A DNA stretch of 64,000 bases, from positions 992,001 through 1,056,000 of the forward strand of contig NZ_CP117029.1 in NCBI RefSeq assembly GCF_028551255.1. The letters run 5' to 3'. Source of the DNA: Vibrio tubiashii (GTDB lineage: Bacteria; Pseudomonadota; Gammaproteobacteria; Enterobacterales; Vibrionaceae). Positions 9,922-18,423 of the stretch are shown here, piece by piece. Numbering within the stretch: the stretch's first letter is position 1; every line of letters starts with the position of its first letter. The translations under genes were made by a program, and so were the position numbers. The notes under the pieces were generated by a model. That model saw only the letters and a program-made list of their open reading frames with translations, searched no databases and had not been told where the DNA came from.

Positions 9922-11138
9922 TGACACTATTTTGGATAGCTTCTGTCATTCTAGTTGCGGTGAGCGTTTTGCTGATTGCACTACCTTTTATCAAGAAGAA
10001 ATCAAACAACGATGAGCAGCTTCGTGACGAACTCAATAAGGCGTTTTACAAAGACCGCTTAGAAGAGTTAGAAGAAGAGACAGATGAGGGCTTAGTTGAA
10101 GACCAACAAGAGTTGATCGAAGATCTTAAACAGTCGCTGCTTGATGATATTCCAAGCCAAGAGAAGCAAAAACAAGAGAGCAGCATCTCTGCAATGGCAG
10201 TGCTTGTTCCTTCAACGCTATTGGTCATTGGTCTGTCGTATGGCTTGTACTTCAAGTTTGGCGCGTCTGAAGATGTGCAGCAGTGGCAAGAAGTTAGTGC
10301 TAACTTACCTGCGTTATCTAAAAAGCTAATGTCACCAGATGGGACGGCTCTTAGTGATGATGAAATGCAGGATCTTACTCTGGCGTTACGTACACGTCTT
10401 CACTATCAACCAGATGATTCAACTGGCTGGCTATTACTAGGTCGTATTGCATTGGCTAACCGCGATGTCGGCACAGCAGTGGGTGCGATGAAGAAGGCAT
10501 ACAACCTTGAGTCGGACAATCCTGATGTGATGTTGGGCTATGCTCAGGCGCTAATGCTATCGCAAGACGATACCGATCAAGATAAGGCTCGCCGTTTATT
10601 AGGTCAGCTAGTACAGCAAGATTATGTTGATTTGCGAGTATTCTCACTTTTGGCATTTGATGCGTATGAGCGAAAAGATTATCCTGCAGCGGTCCGTTAC
10701 TGGAGCGTTATGCAGCAAATGATTGGCCCGCAGGATAGCCGTTACGAAATGCTATCGAGAAGTATCGAGAACGCACAGAAGCAAATGGGTCAGCAAGTCG
10801 GCACAGGTAAATCTGTATCGGTAAGCATCACACTCGGTGATGCGGTTAACGCTGATCCTAACTCTTCTCTGATTGTTTCGGTTCATACTGCTGATGGTTC
10901 GCCAATGCCAGTAGCGGCAGCAAGATACCCGCTAGGAACTTTCCCACGTACCGTTGTCTTAGATGATGGCAATAGCATGATAGAAGATAGAAAGCTCTCT
11001 TCACTTGAATCTTTGATGGTGCGCGTACGTATAGATAGTGATGGCAACGTTGCAACCAAACAAGGGGACTGGTTTGGTGAGAGCGAAGCCGTTAGAATGG
11101 GCGAACCAGTTGAAGTTATGATTGATAGTCAATATTAA
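9921..11138 (+). CDS. ccmI: Cytochrome c biogenesis TPR protein CcmI
   Basis: 405 residues. Two N-terminal membrane helices (about 3-24 and 92-112) flank an acidic cytoplasmic loop; the periplasmic part has TPR-like helices (about 150-270) and a C-terminal beta-rich domain. CcmI binds the C-terminal helix of apocytochromes c and presents them to CcmFH. It is the last gene of the ccm operon, one base overlapping ccmH, and a terminator follows 24 nt after its stop. Confidence 0.94.
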   Translation: MTLFWIASVILVAVSVLLIALPFIKKKSNNDEQLRDELNKAFYKDRLEELEEETDEGLVEDQQELIEDLKQSLLDDIPSQEKQKQESSISAMAVLVPSTLLVIGLSYGLYFKFGASEDVQQWQEVSANLPALSKKLMSPDGTALSDDEMQDLTLALRTRLHYQPDDSTGWLLLGRIALANRDVGTAVGAMKKAYNLESDNPDVMLGYAQALMLSQDDTDQDKARRLLGQLVQQDYVDLRVFSLLAFDAYERKDYPAAVRYWSVMQQMIGPQDSRYEMLSRSIENAQKQMGQQVGTGKSVSVSITLGDAVNADPNSSLIVSVHTADGSPMPVAAARYPLGTFPRTVVLDDGNSMIEDRKLSSLESLMVRVRIDSDGNVATKQGDWFGESEAVRMGEPVEVMIDSQY

Positions 11139-11161
11139 TAGTTATTGATTATGAGTTGACG

Positions 11162-11190
11162 AAGGCCGGTAACATTACCGGCCTTTTTTA
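11162..11190 (+). terminator. Terminator between ccmI and mlaA
   Basis: The inverted repeat AAGGCCGGTAA / ACCGGCCTT with a short loop is followed by six T. It ends only 14 nt before the mlaA ATG at 11204, so the mlaA ribosome-binding site directly abuts it. mlaA is therefore expressed either by read-through or from a promoter inside ccmI. Confidence 0.9.
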
Positions 11191-11203
11191 TGGATTAATA
11201 ATA

Positions 11204-11959
11204 ATGAGAAAAATAAAGCCGCAGATATGGATATTGTTGCTAACCCTTGGGCTAGCCGGGTGTGCGTCAGTGCCCGAAGACGAATCTGCATTTAGCGAAC
11301 CTGAAGTCTATGACCCTATGGAGAGCTTTAACCGCTCAATGTGGGCAATTAACTACGAATACCTCGATCCTTATTTTGTACGACCTGTCTCTTTAGCGTA
11401 CGTAAATTATGTCCCTTCGCCGATTCGAACTGGTATTAGCAACTTTTTAGGTAACCTCGATGAACCAGCGAGCATGGTCAACAATCTGATTATGGGTAAT
11501 GGTGAAAAGGCGCTCGATCACTTTAATCGCTTTTGGATCAACTCCACTATCGGTGTTGCAGGTTTAATCGATATTGCTTCTGAAGCGGGTATTACCGATC
11601 ACAACGAAAAATCATTCAGTGATGCTATTGGACATTATGGCGTTGGCAATGGTCCTTACGTGATGGTGCCCGGATATGGTCCTTGGACTGTGCGTGAAAC
11701 CGCTGATTTAGTGGACAAAACCTATGTGCCACTCTCTTTACTTAACTTCTGGGCAGGTCTAGGTAAGTGGGCATTAGAGGGGATGGAAACTCGCGCCGCT
11801 TTAGTTAATCAAGAAGCTTTACTCGACAATTCTCCTGACCCGTATTCAGTGGCTCGTGACGCTTATCTTCAGCGTCAAGACTACAATGCTGAGATAGAGA
11901 AAGATGATTACAATCATGAAGAAGAAGAGTACTTGGACGAATATTTGGAAGAGTTTTAA
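11204..11959 (+). CDS. mlaA: Phospholipid-binding lipoprotein MlaA (VacJ)
   Basis: 251-residue outer-membrane lipoprotein that removes mislocalised phospholipids from the outer leaflet and hands them to MlaC. The lipobox LAGC places the lipidated Cys at residue 20; the MlaA core with YDPMESFNRSMWAIN, 'FLGNLDEPASMVNNLI' and GPYVMVPGYGP motifs follows. I choose the ATG at 11204 since it opens directly into a lipoprotein signal; the earlier in-frame ATG at 11156 would lie upstream of the terminator. The C-terminal tail is strongly acidic. The mlaFEDCB genes are not in this window. Confidence 0.95.
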   Translation: MRKIKPQIWILLLTLGLAGCASVPEDESAFSEPEVYDPMESFNRSMWAINYEYLDPYFVRPVSLAYVNYVPSPIRTGISNFLGNLDEPASMVNNLIMGNGEKALDHFNRFWINSTIGVAGLIDIASEAGITDHNEKSFSDAIGHYGVGNGPYVMVPGYGPWTVRETADLVDKTYVPLSLLNFWAGLGKWALEGMETRAALVNQEALLDNSPDPYSVARDAYLQRQDYNAEIEKDDYNHEEEEYLDEYLEEF

Positions 11960-11980
11960 TCGTCGATAGATTGATAGAAG

Positions 11981-12009
11981 AAAGGCTTGGGTTAAACCAA
12001 GCCTTTTTG
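11981..12009. terminator. Terminator shared by mlaA and the convergent fadL gene
   Basis: AAAGGCTTGG / CCAAGCCTTT with a GTTAAA-type loop, followed by five T on the plus strand and a less regular T-rich tail on the minus strand. It sits between the convergent ends of mlaA (11959) and the FadL porin (12031). Confidence 0.88.
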
Positions 12010-12030
12010 CTTTCTATAGTGTTCTTTTGA

Positions 12031-13335
12031 TTAGAAAGTGTAGTTCGCTTGTAGGCCGATTAGCCATACATTGCCCGAGACTTCACCGTTGAATGCACCA
12101 CCAATTGCCGCGGCGGTTTGGTCAGATGAGTCGCGAGGTTCGTTAATTGGCGCATCTTTAGCAATGATGTAAGTAAAGCCTGCATCAAGCGTAAGAGCCT
12201 TAGTCGCTTGGTAAGTTGCACCTAAACTCAGCCATGTACGATCGGTTTCTGGAATGGTCGCAGTACGGTTTTTATCAGACACTGCTGACATATCGTAGGC
12301 AATACCAGAACGTAGCGCTAGTTTTGAATCTAGCTGATAGGTGGTACCCAAAGCAAAGCGGTAGTTGTCTTCCCAGTTTTCAGATTTAATTAGGTCAGAG
12401 CTACCATCGTTAAACTGAGCATTAAGTTCCTTGAAAGAGCTCCAGTCTGTCCAGTTAATACTTGCATGAATCGCAAGTTGCTCAGACAGTTGGTGAAAAC
12501 TAGCGATCTCGGCAGTGGCAGGAAGAGCGATCGCTAGCTTACCTGGTTTGTGGTTGCCAAAAGTCAGACCTTTCGCGTAGCCTTCAAAGTCCATCATCAC
12601 TTCTGATTTGTAAGCAAAACCTAGGCGGTGAGCATCATTGATCTGCCAAGCTGTACCGACTTGCCAACCCCAAGACGTATCGTCACCTTCCATATATTTG
12701 AGTGTTGTACCTTGCGGAGCTGAAATTGGTTTGTTCGAACCTTGTTCTATACCTACAATATTTTTGCTAGGCGCAGTGGCACCGAAGCTACCTTCACCCA
12801 TAACATAGCGAACGCCACCACCCACACTCACGTCGTCATTCAGTTTGTAAGCTAGGTTTAGGTTCGCTTCCATTGTGGTAATGCTGGCTTCGTTACCAAA
12901 ATGAGAGGCCGCGAAATCAGTGCCTAAATTGGTTTCCATACCGTAGTTAGTACCTAAAGCGAAACCAACAGCCAGTTTGTCCGAGTAGCGATGAGAAATG
13001 TATAGGTTTGGAATGATTGCATCGTTAGCAAAATCGTTCGCCGAAGCTGAGGTGCTTCCTAGCGCCTGATGAGATACTTGGCCATTAACATCGATGTTCG
13101 GGTTTACATAAATCGCACCAGTAGAGATCTGTGTACCTTCTAGGTAAGTCAGCATAGCAGGGTTGCGCCACTGTGCGCTTGCGTTGTCTGCCATCGCAGC
13201 TTCACCAGCGTAAGCACGGCCTAGACCTGTTGCTGAGTATTCTGCTAGCTGAAAGCCCGCTGCGTTTACGCTTGTAGAGGTAGCCACTAGGCCACATGCA
13301 ACAGCAAGTGATAGAAGAGTCTTATTTGTTTTCAT
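12031..13335 (-). CDS. fadL: FadL-family outer-membrane fatty acid transporter, copy 1
   Basis: 434-residue beta-barrel of the FadL/TodX family that lets long-chain fatty acids or other hydrophobic compounds cross the outer membrane. A signal peptide ends at residue 25 (TSVNA), followed by the FadL start AGFQLAEYSATGLGRAYAGE. The hatch-domain motif Asn-Pro-Ala is present at residues 58-60. The C-terminus ends in aromatic residues (ANYTF), the outer-membrane assembly signal. A second FadL gene lies 332 nt upstream on the same strand. Which copy is the functional E. coli FadL counterpart cannot be decided from sequence alone. Confidence 0.93.
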   Translation of the reverse strand: MKTNKTLLSLAVACGLVATSTSVNAAGFQLAEYSATGLGRAYAGEAAMADNASAQWRNPAMLTYLEGTQISTGAIYVNPNIDVNGQVSHQALGSTSASANDFANDAIIPNLYISHRYSDKLAVGFALGTNYGMETNLGTDFAASHFGNEASITTMEANLNLAYKLNDDVSVGGGVRYVMGEGSFGATAPSKNIVGIEQGSNKPISAPQGTTLKYMEGDDTSWGWQVGTAWQINDAHRLGFAYKSEVMMDFEGYAKGLTFGNHKPGKLAIALPATAEIASFHQLSEQLAIHASINWTDWSSFKELNAQFNDGSSDLIKSENWEDNYRFALGTTYQLDSKLALRSGIAYDMSAVSDKNRTATIPETDRTWLSLGATYQATKALTLDAGFTYIIAKDAPINEPRDSSDQTAAAIGGAFNGEVSGNVWLIGLQANYTF

Positions 13336-13618
13336 TGTAATGTTCGCTGAACTGATTGTATTTGTGTCGAGCGATCATAGAGTTAGAGCTATTACTTTAA
13401 AAATTAAAAACACTGTACCGACGCTTTTTGGAGCTTTATATAGGTATTGCGTGGCTTTGTAGTGGTAAATACTGGATGTTAACTTAATGTTTTGATTTTT
13501 CAGCGAACATTTGTAGTGCCAATAGCGCTTATGGAGTACGGGTGTAAGCTAAAATTTTGGGATTGGTACAGCTATTCAAACTGAGAAAGATCAGAGTGTA
13601 AAGCGAGTTAACTCTAAA

Positions 13619-13647
13619 GAAAAAGGCCAGCAAGCGCTGGCCTTTGG
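13619..13647 (-). terminator. Terminator of fadL copy 2
   Basis: Read on the minus strand, AAAGGCCAGC / GCTGGCCTTT with a GCTT loop is followed by TTCTTT. It starts about 20 nt after the stop codon of the upstream FadL gene, so copy 1 probably has its own promoter in 13336-13615, a stretch where I saw no convincing hexamers. Confidence 0.9.
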
Positions 13648-13667
13648 GTAGGTTTTGTAAGCTGAGC

Positions 13668-14975
13668 TTAGAACTTATGAGTGTATTGAACACCGAACAG
13701 CATCGCTGTTGCTTTAGTCGTAGTGTCAAGCTTAAGCGTCGTTGCACCACTTGTGATAGTGTCATTAACTTGCTTGTCTTTACCTACTAGGTATGTAAAG
13801 CCAACATCGATCGCTTGGTCTTTGTTGATGTGGTAAGTTGCACCTGCAGAGAACCATTGACGGTCAGAATCTGGTACAGATACTGAAGTTAGCTCATCCT
13901 GTACACCTTCATCAAACATGTAGCCTACGCGCGCTTCCCAGTTCTCATTGACGTAGTAAGTACCACCGATTGAGTAGTGGAAAGTATCCTTCCATTTGTA
14001 CTCTTTAATTTCAGTACCGTTTGTAGTTACTAGGCGGTCAAATGCGCTCCAACCGATCCACTGTACGCTGTAGTGAACAGCAAATTTAGTGTTTTCAATA
14101 CGGTGGTAACCAGAGAATTCAAACATATCAGGCAGTGGGATCTTTAGATCGCCAATATTTGATTGGGTATTGTAAGTCACAGTACCACTTACTTCTTTTT
14201 CTGGGCTGTAGTGGTAGCTTAAACCGAAACGGTTGTTTTCATCCATTTCAAATACAGTACCTAGATTGAAGCCAACTGCCCAACCAGAAGCATCAATATT
14301 CATTAGCTCGGCATCTGTAGTTCCGCCTAGAATAGTATTGTTCATCGTGGTAGTGCGTTTTAGCTCACCTTCACCATAGATAATATCTAGACCACCACCA
14401 ACACTCCATTGCTCGTTGATACGGTATGAGCTAAGAAGAGCAATATTAGTCGTTGTTACGTTAGTGATACCACCAAATGCATCAGCACCAGGAACCGGAG
14501 TAGGAGTTGAACCTTGTAATACGACAGCACCTGTTTTTGAGCCCCAGTTGCTATCGAACTCGTTGGTTGTACCAAAGTTTGAGTAAATACCTAGGCCAAC
14601 AGCAAATTTGTCGTTAACTGGATGGACCAAGTAAAGGTTTGGTACTACTGAAGTAGCATCGTTGGTAGTGTCGGCGACAGATTGAGAACCTAGAGGAGAA
14701 GTATAAGTTGAATCTGAGATCTTAACTTCAGAGTCAATTACGTTAAAACCAACAGAAATTTCAGTACGATCAAATAGCGACATTGCAGCTGCGTTGCGCG
14801 ACATAACTGAAGCGTTATCAGCGATAACAGCATCACCTGCAAATGCACGGCCTAGGCCCGTTGCTGATTGAGAGTTAAGTTGGAAACCGGCAGCGAGAGC
14901 TTGCTGCGAAGCTAGAGAAGTTGTTGCGATTGTCACTGCTAATAGTGATTTTTTAAACAGACGCGTCTTGTTCAT
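13668..14975 (-). CDS. fadL: FadL-family outer-membrane fatty acid transporter, copy 2
   Basis: 435-residue FadL-family barrel with a signal peptide ending LAA near residue 29, the start AGFQLNSQSATGLGRAFAGD and an aromatic C-terminus (QYTHKF). The hatch motif that reads Asn-Pro-Ala in copy 1 is Asn-Ala-Ala here (residues 61-63), so the pair has diverged at a position thought to matter for the transport channel. The gene has a clear ribosome-binding site and lies just downstream of the anti-sigma gene, but is separated from it by 266 nt. Confidence 0.93.
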   Translation of the reverse strand: MNKTRLFKKSLLAVTIATTSLASQQALAAGFQLNSQSATGLGRAFAGDAVIADNASVMSRNAAAMSLFDRTEISVGFNVIDSEVKISDSTYTSPLGSQSVADTTNDATSVVPNLYLVHPVNDKFAVGLGIYSNFGTTNEFDSNWGSKTGAVVLQGSTPTPVPGADAFGGITNVTTTNIALLSSYRINEQWSVGGGLDIIYGEGELKRTTTMNNTILGGTTDAELMNIDASGWAVGFNLGTVFEMDENNRFGLSYHYSPEKEVSGTVTYNTQSNIGDLKIPLPDMFEFSGYHRIENTKFAVHYSVQWIGWSAFDRLVTTNGTEIKEYKWKDTFHYSIGGTYYVNENWEARVGYMFDEGVQDELTSVSVPDSDRQWFSAGATYHINKDQAIDVGFTYLVGKDKQVNDTITSGATTLKLDTTTKATAMLFGVQYTHKF

Positions 14976-15052
14976 TTTTGCTTTTTCCTTTTTGTTCGTC
15001 TCTAAGTGGACGATAAAATTTGAGCAAAAGCTCAGTGGTGGCTGATACTAGA

Positions 15053-15092
15053 CTCAAGTATAAGATATAGAAATCCGACCATTGCCGATTAG
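15053..15092 (-). promoter_or_regulatory. Possible promoter and FadR half-operator upstream of fadL copy 2
   Basis: On the minus strand the sequence AATGGTCGGA (around 15073-15084) matches the left half of the FadR operator (TGGTCnGACC), and a TATACT hexamer lies about 18 nt further downstream (around 15058-15063). The right half of the operator is poor and no good -35 is visible, so this is tentative. Confidence 0.3.
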
Positions 15093-15241
15093 GGTGATAA
15101 AATTATGGAAATGATGGTTATCTGGCAGGAAAATGCTGCAAAAAACGTCTTTTTAGAGTCTTGACTCTAATTTTGTGCTAAAAAAATGGCTCAAACAGAT
15201 TGTTCAAGCCATGACGTGGGTCACAAATTGTTGCGGTTTTG

Positions 15242-15970
15242 TTAAATCATCGGTTTGATGATTTTAGATATGCTTTCAGCGATCTTAGCCACATCTTCAC
15301 CTTCGTCACCGACGATGATCATGCTGGTATCTCCCATTGGTTCCACAACTCCAGCCATACCGTCTTCATTGAAGTCGACCGTTTGGTTAGATGGAATCCC
15401 GGTTAAGAACAATGTAACTTTGCCTTTTTCGCCTCTGAATACCATATGTAGCGCATTCGACTTGCCGAAACCGCAGTGATTTAAGTAATACACATGGTAC
15501 GGAAAGGTTTCCGAAAGCTGGTGATCAAACGGCATCATCTTAGCGTTGATTTGCGATGATTTAACCTGCTCGTCAAGATTTTGGATAAACGGCTTCTCAT
15601 CAACAACATGCTGAAGCGCCGTCGTTGCCAAGCTCGCTTGCGCTGGAGACACCACCAGATTACTCCAATTTAGCTGGCCAACCAGTAAACCTGCTACAAA
15701 GGCTACCGAAGCTGCCATTGCCATCGCTTTGCGAGCAAAGTTAGGTCGCACGACGTTATCTCTGGCAACGGACGTCTGATTAAACAAAATCTTATCAGCC
15801 AGATCTTCAGGTACATCGACTGCCATTGCTTTTGCAATCTGCTTGTCGAGATCAAGGATTTCATCAGCGAACTGTGCGTTTTGTTCACTTTCTTTTATCG
15901 CCGCACTTATCTCACTATCTCTTTGTTTAGGATCGGACATGATGCGTCGGCGAAATTCTAATTCATCCAT
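15242..15970 (-). CDS. DUF3379 membrane anti-sigma factor
   Basis: 242 residues: a cytoplasmic N-terminal region with the anti-sigma-like segment (residues 1-80), one transmembrane helix at about 84-104 (MAMAASVAFVAGLLVGQ) and a periplasmic C-terminal domain of about 135 residues containing a single Cys (NHCGFGK). DUF3379 proteins sit next to ECF sigma factors in Vibrio and are predicted to hold them at the membrane. The ATG overlaps the end of the sigma gene by 8 nt. The inducing signal is unknown; position between the sigma gene and two FadL genes hints at a fatty-acid or envelope signal, which is inference. Confidence 0.85.
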   Translation of the reverse strand: MDELEFRRRIMSDPKQRDSEISAAIKESEQNAQFADEILDLDKQIAKAMAVDVPEDLADKILFNQTSVARDNVVRPNFARKAMAMAASVAFVAGLLVGQLNWSNLVVSPAQASLATTALQHVVDEKPFIQNLDEQVKSSQINAKMMPFDHQLSETFPYHVYYLNHCGFGKSNALHMVFRGEKGKVTLFLTGIPSNQTVDFNEDGMAGVVEPMGDTSMIIVGDEGEDVAKIAESISKIIKPMI

Positions 15971-16526
15971 TTTGCTGCCCCCTATGTGTATTCTCTGAAT
16001 CTAACATCTCTTTCAATTGGTTCCTCGCTCTAAACAGTCGAGTCATTACCGTATTTTTATTAAGACCGAGTATCTCACCGATTTCTTCGCCGCTGAATCC
16101 GCCCACAACTTGAAGGAACAGTGGCTCTCGGTAATCTTCCTCAAGCTTCATGATCTGAGCTTGAACCCATTGTGTTTGGTGGTGAGGATCATCCGAAACC
16201 TTAGCATCGTTGCCATGGTCGTCGATATCTACCAGATCAAACTGTTTGCGTTCAAAACGGCGCGCATTTTCTCGTCTTAATATGGTGATAAGCCAAGATT
16301 TAGCTGCTTTTTCGTCTTGCAAGCTATCTAGAGATTTCCATGCACGTAGGCAAGTTTCTTGTACAAGGTCTTCTGCAATGGTTGGATCTTTACACAACCA
16401 ATAGGCGTACCTGTATAAGTCTCTGTGATAAGCTCTGACAAGCGCTTCGTATTTTCTTTGTCTGTCCATATCCGAGTTGACCGGATCATTGGACTTTTTC
16501 TTTCCAAAAAAATTGATGATTGACAC
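15963..16526 (-). CDS. ECF-type RNA polymerase sigma factor
   Basis: 187-residue sigma-70 family protein of the extracytoplasmic function group. Region 2 is seen at residues 28-95 (AYHRDLYRYAYWLCKD, AEDLVQETCLRAWKS, SWLITILRREN) and region 4 at about 120-180 (EPLFLQVVGGFSGEEIGEILG, TVMTRLFRARNQLKE). The start is a GTG at 16526 preceded by GGGAGG. It is co-transcribed with the overlapping anti-sigma gene. The gene is divergent from fadI, with a 590-nt spacer that also contains an unexplained terminator. Confidence 0.93.
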   Translation of the reverse strand: MSIINFFGKKKSNDPVNSDMDRQRKYEALVRAYHRDLYRYAYWLCKDPTIAEDLVQETCLRAWKSLDSLQDEKAAKSWLITILRRENARRFERKQFDLVDIDDHGNDAKVSDDPHHQTQWVQAQIMKLEEDYREPLFLQVVGGFSGEEIGEILGLNKNTVMTRLFRARNQLKEMLDSENTHRGQQNG

Positions 16527-16753
16527 AGGAGCCTCCCTCGTTGCTCTGTGAATTTATTGTTGTTGTCACTGCGATAAGTGGAGCAGTGGTACTCATTCAT
16601 TTCTTAGCAAGCTAAAGTTATCGCTTGAATAAAAGCGTAGCAATTGATGTTGTGAATAGTTGAAGTGAAATATAACAGCATCTGTTCGCCAGTATTCCAC
16701 TTAAAATTGATCTATTTCAAAATCTGGCCAACTCGAAAGGTTATAGTAACACC

Positions 16754-16912
16754 TGTCATCTAGTCGGTGTTTACACTGACAAGTTGAGCAAGATGACACT
16801 TCCTTTTGAAGGCTGACTTTACTTTCTCCTAATCAGGAAACTGATTATTTCAATTGGCGTAAGTTAATTGCTTTATATATTCCAACCACACAGCTTTGTG
16901 TGGTTTTTTTTT
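16754..16912 (+). ncRNA. Candidate small RNA upstream of fadI
   Basis: No gene lies on the plus strand before the strong terminator at 16884-16912, so it must end a non-coding transcript. A second hairpin, TAATCAG / CTGATTA with a GAAA tetraloop, lies at 16830-16847. A TATAGT hexamer at 16742-16747 could be the -10 of its promoter, but no good -35 is present, so the 5' end given is a guess. The U-rich end would suit Hfq binding. Sequence identity to a known Vibrio small RNA could not be checked. Confidence 0.45.
16884..16912 (+). terminator. Orphan strong terminator
   Basis: AACCACACA / TGTGTGGTT with a GCTT loop and a tail of seven further T. It is oriented on the plus strand, 200 nt before the fadI start and upstream of the apparent fadI promoter, so it does not attenuate fadI from that promoter. 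Confidence 0.92.
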
Positions 16913-17051
16913 GCCTGCAATCTCTACGACAACCATTCTACCTATAAGTTACACCTATTTTATCAAGTTATCTCTTAGTCCAGTGTTATTTATCGCTATT
17001 GGCTGATAAGCAGCGTAATCTGTTGTAAGTCACGTTTATTCAAACGACTGT

Positions 17052-17079
17052 TTGATTGAATTAACATTCTCGTTACAAT
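17052..17079 (+). promoter_or_regulatory. fadI promoter
   Basis: TTGATT at 17052-17057 and TACAAT at 17074-17079 are separated by 16 nt. The predicted start near 17086 falls inside the FadR-like operator, and fadI begins at 17116 behind AAGGAG. Confidence 0.65.
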
Positions 17080-17082
17080 GAT

Positions 17083-17099
17083 TCTGGTCAGACCTCTAT
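17083..17099 (+). promoter_or_regulatory. FadR-type operator upstream of fadI
   Basis: The core TGGTCAGACC at 17085-17094 matches the established FadR consensus TGGTCnGACC exactly. It directly follows the -10 hexamer, so FadR bound here would block transcription of fadIJ, with relief by long-chain acyl-CoA. The site is seen in the sequence; regulation is inferred from the E. coli fad regulon. Confidence 0.8.
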
Positions 17100-17115
17100 C
17101 TATTAAGGAGCAACA

Positions 17116-18423
17116 ATGGGCAAGCTGGAAGTGAAAACTCGCTCAGGAGAACGTGTAGCGATTGTCGCAGGATTGCGAACACCGTTTGCACGTCAAAGTA
17201 CAGAATTTAGTCAAGTCCCGGCGGTAGACCTCGGAAAAATGGTCGTGAGTGATATGCTTGCTCGCACTGAAATCGATCCAAAACTGATTGAGCAGGTTGT
17301 GTTTGGTCAGGTTGTACAAATGCCTGAAGCACCAAACATTGCGCGAGAGATCGTGCTTGGAACGGGGATGGACATTAATACCGATGCTTACAGCGTGACT
17401 CGTGCTTGTGCGACGAGCTTCCAATCAGCCGTAAACGTTGCCGAAAGCATTATGGCGGGAACTATTGATGTCGGTATTGCTGGCGGTGCGGACTCCTCTT
17501 CTGTTCTGCCAATTGGTGTTTCGAAGAAACTAGCGGCAAACCTACTAGCACTGAGTAAAACCAAGACGCTCAGTCAAAAGCTCAATATTCTTAAAACTCT
17601 GTCATTGAAAGATTTGATGCCAGTACCGCCTGCAGTCGCTGAGTATTCTACTGGCTTATCAATGGGTCAAACGGCGGAGCAAATGGCGAAATCGCATGGC
17701 ATTACTCGTCAGGCGCAAGATGAACTTGCTCACCGCTCTCATACGCTTGCTGCTCAAGCTTGGAATGATGGCAAGATAGAAGGGGAAGTGATGACGGCAT
17801 TCCCTGAACCTTATAAGAAGTGGATCGCTAAAGATAACAATATTCGTGAAGATTCGACGATTGAGGGTTACGCAAAACTTCGTCCAGCATTTGACCGCCA
17901 GTACGGCAGTGTCACTGCGGCCAACAGTACGCCTCTTACCGATGGTGCTGCGGCAATCATGTTGATGCGCGAAGGCAAAGCGAAGGAGCTGGGATTAGAT
18001 ATCATGGGTTACATTCGCTCTTACGCTTTCTCTGCAATTGGTGTAGAGAAGGACATGCTTATGGGGCCTTCTTACGCGACACCGATGGCGCTCGATCGCG
18101 CGGGTATCGAGCTATCAGATCTGACGCTAATCGATATGCATGAAGCCTTTGCGGCGCAGGCGCTTTCAAACGTTAAGATGTTCGCAAGCGATAAGTTTGC
18201 CCAAGAGAAGCTGGGTCGCTCCAAAGCGATTGGCGAAATTGATATGGATAAATTCAACGTATTAGGTGGCTCGATTGCGTACGGTCACCCATTTGCTGCT
18301 ACAGGTGCGCGCATGATCACTCAAACGTTGCGTGAACTGCAACGAAGAGGTGGTGGTTTAGCATTGAATACAGCCTGTGCCGCAGGCGGTTTAGGCGCAG
18401 CTATGGTACTGGAGGTAGAGTAA
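17116..18423 (+). CDS. fadI: 3-ketoacyl-CoA thiolase FadI
   Basis: 435-residue thiolase that cleaves 3-ketoacyl-CoA with CoA to acetyl-CoA and a shortened acyl-CoA, forming the beta subunit of the FadIJ beta-oxidation complex. The nucleophilic Cys98 lies in SVTRACATS, the [11 protein letters not shown]is motif near residue 393 and the second Cys motif [10 protein letters not shown] near 420 are intact. Length and context with fadJ distinguish it from the shorter FadA (about 390 residues). The last base of its stop is the first base of the fadJ ATG region, so the pair is coupled. Confidence 0.97.
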   Translation: MGKLEVKTRSGERVAIVAGLRTPFARQSTEFSQVPAVDLGKMVVSDMLARTEIDPKLIEQVVFGQVVQMPEAPNIAREIVLGTGMDINTDAYSVTRACATSFQSAVNVAESIMAGTIDVGIAGGADSSSVLPIGVSKKLAANLLALSKTKTLSQKLNILKTLSLKDLMPVPPAVAEYSTGLSMGQTAEQMAKSHGITRQAQDELAHRSHTLAAQAWNDGKIEGEVMTAFPEPYKKWIAKDNNIREDSTIEGYAKLRPAFDRQYGSVTAANSTPLTDGAAAIMLMREGKAKELGLDIMGYIRSYAFSAIGVEKDMLMGPSYATPMALDRAGIELSDLTLIDMHEAFAAQALSNVKMFASDKFAQEKLGRSKAIGEIDMDKFNVLGGSIAYGHPFAATGARMITQTLRELQRRGGGLALNTACAAGGLGAAMVLEVE

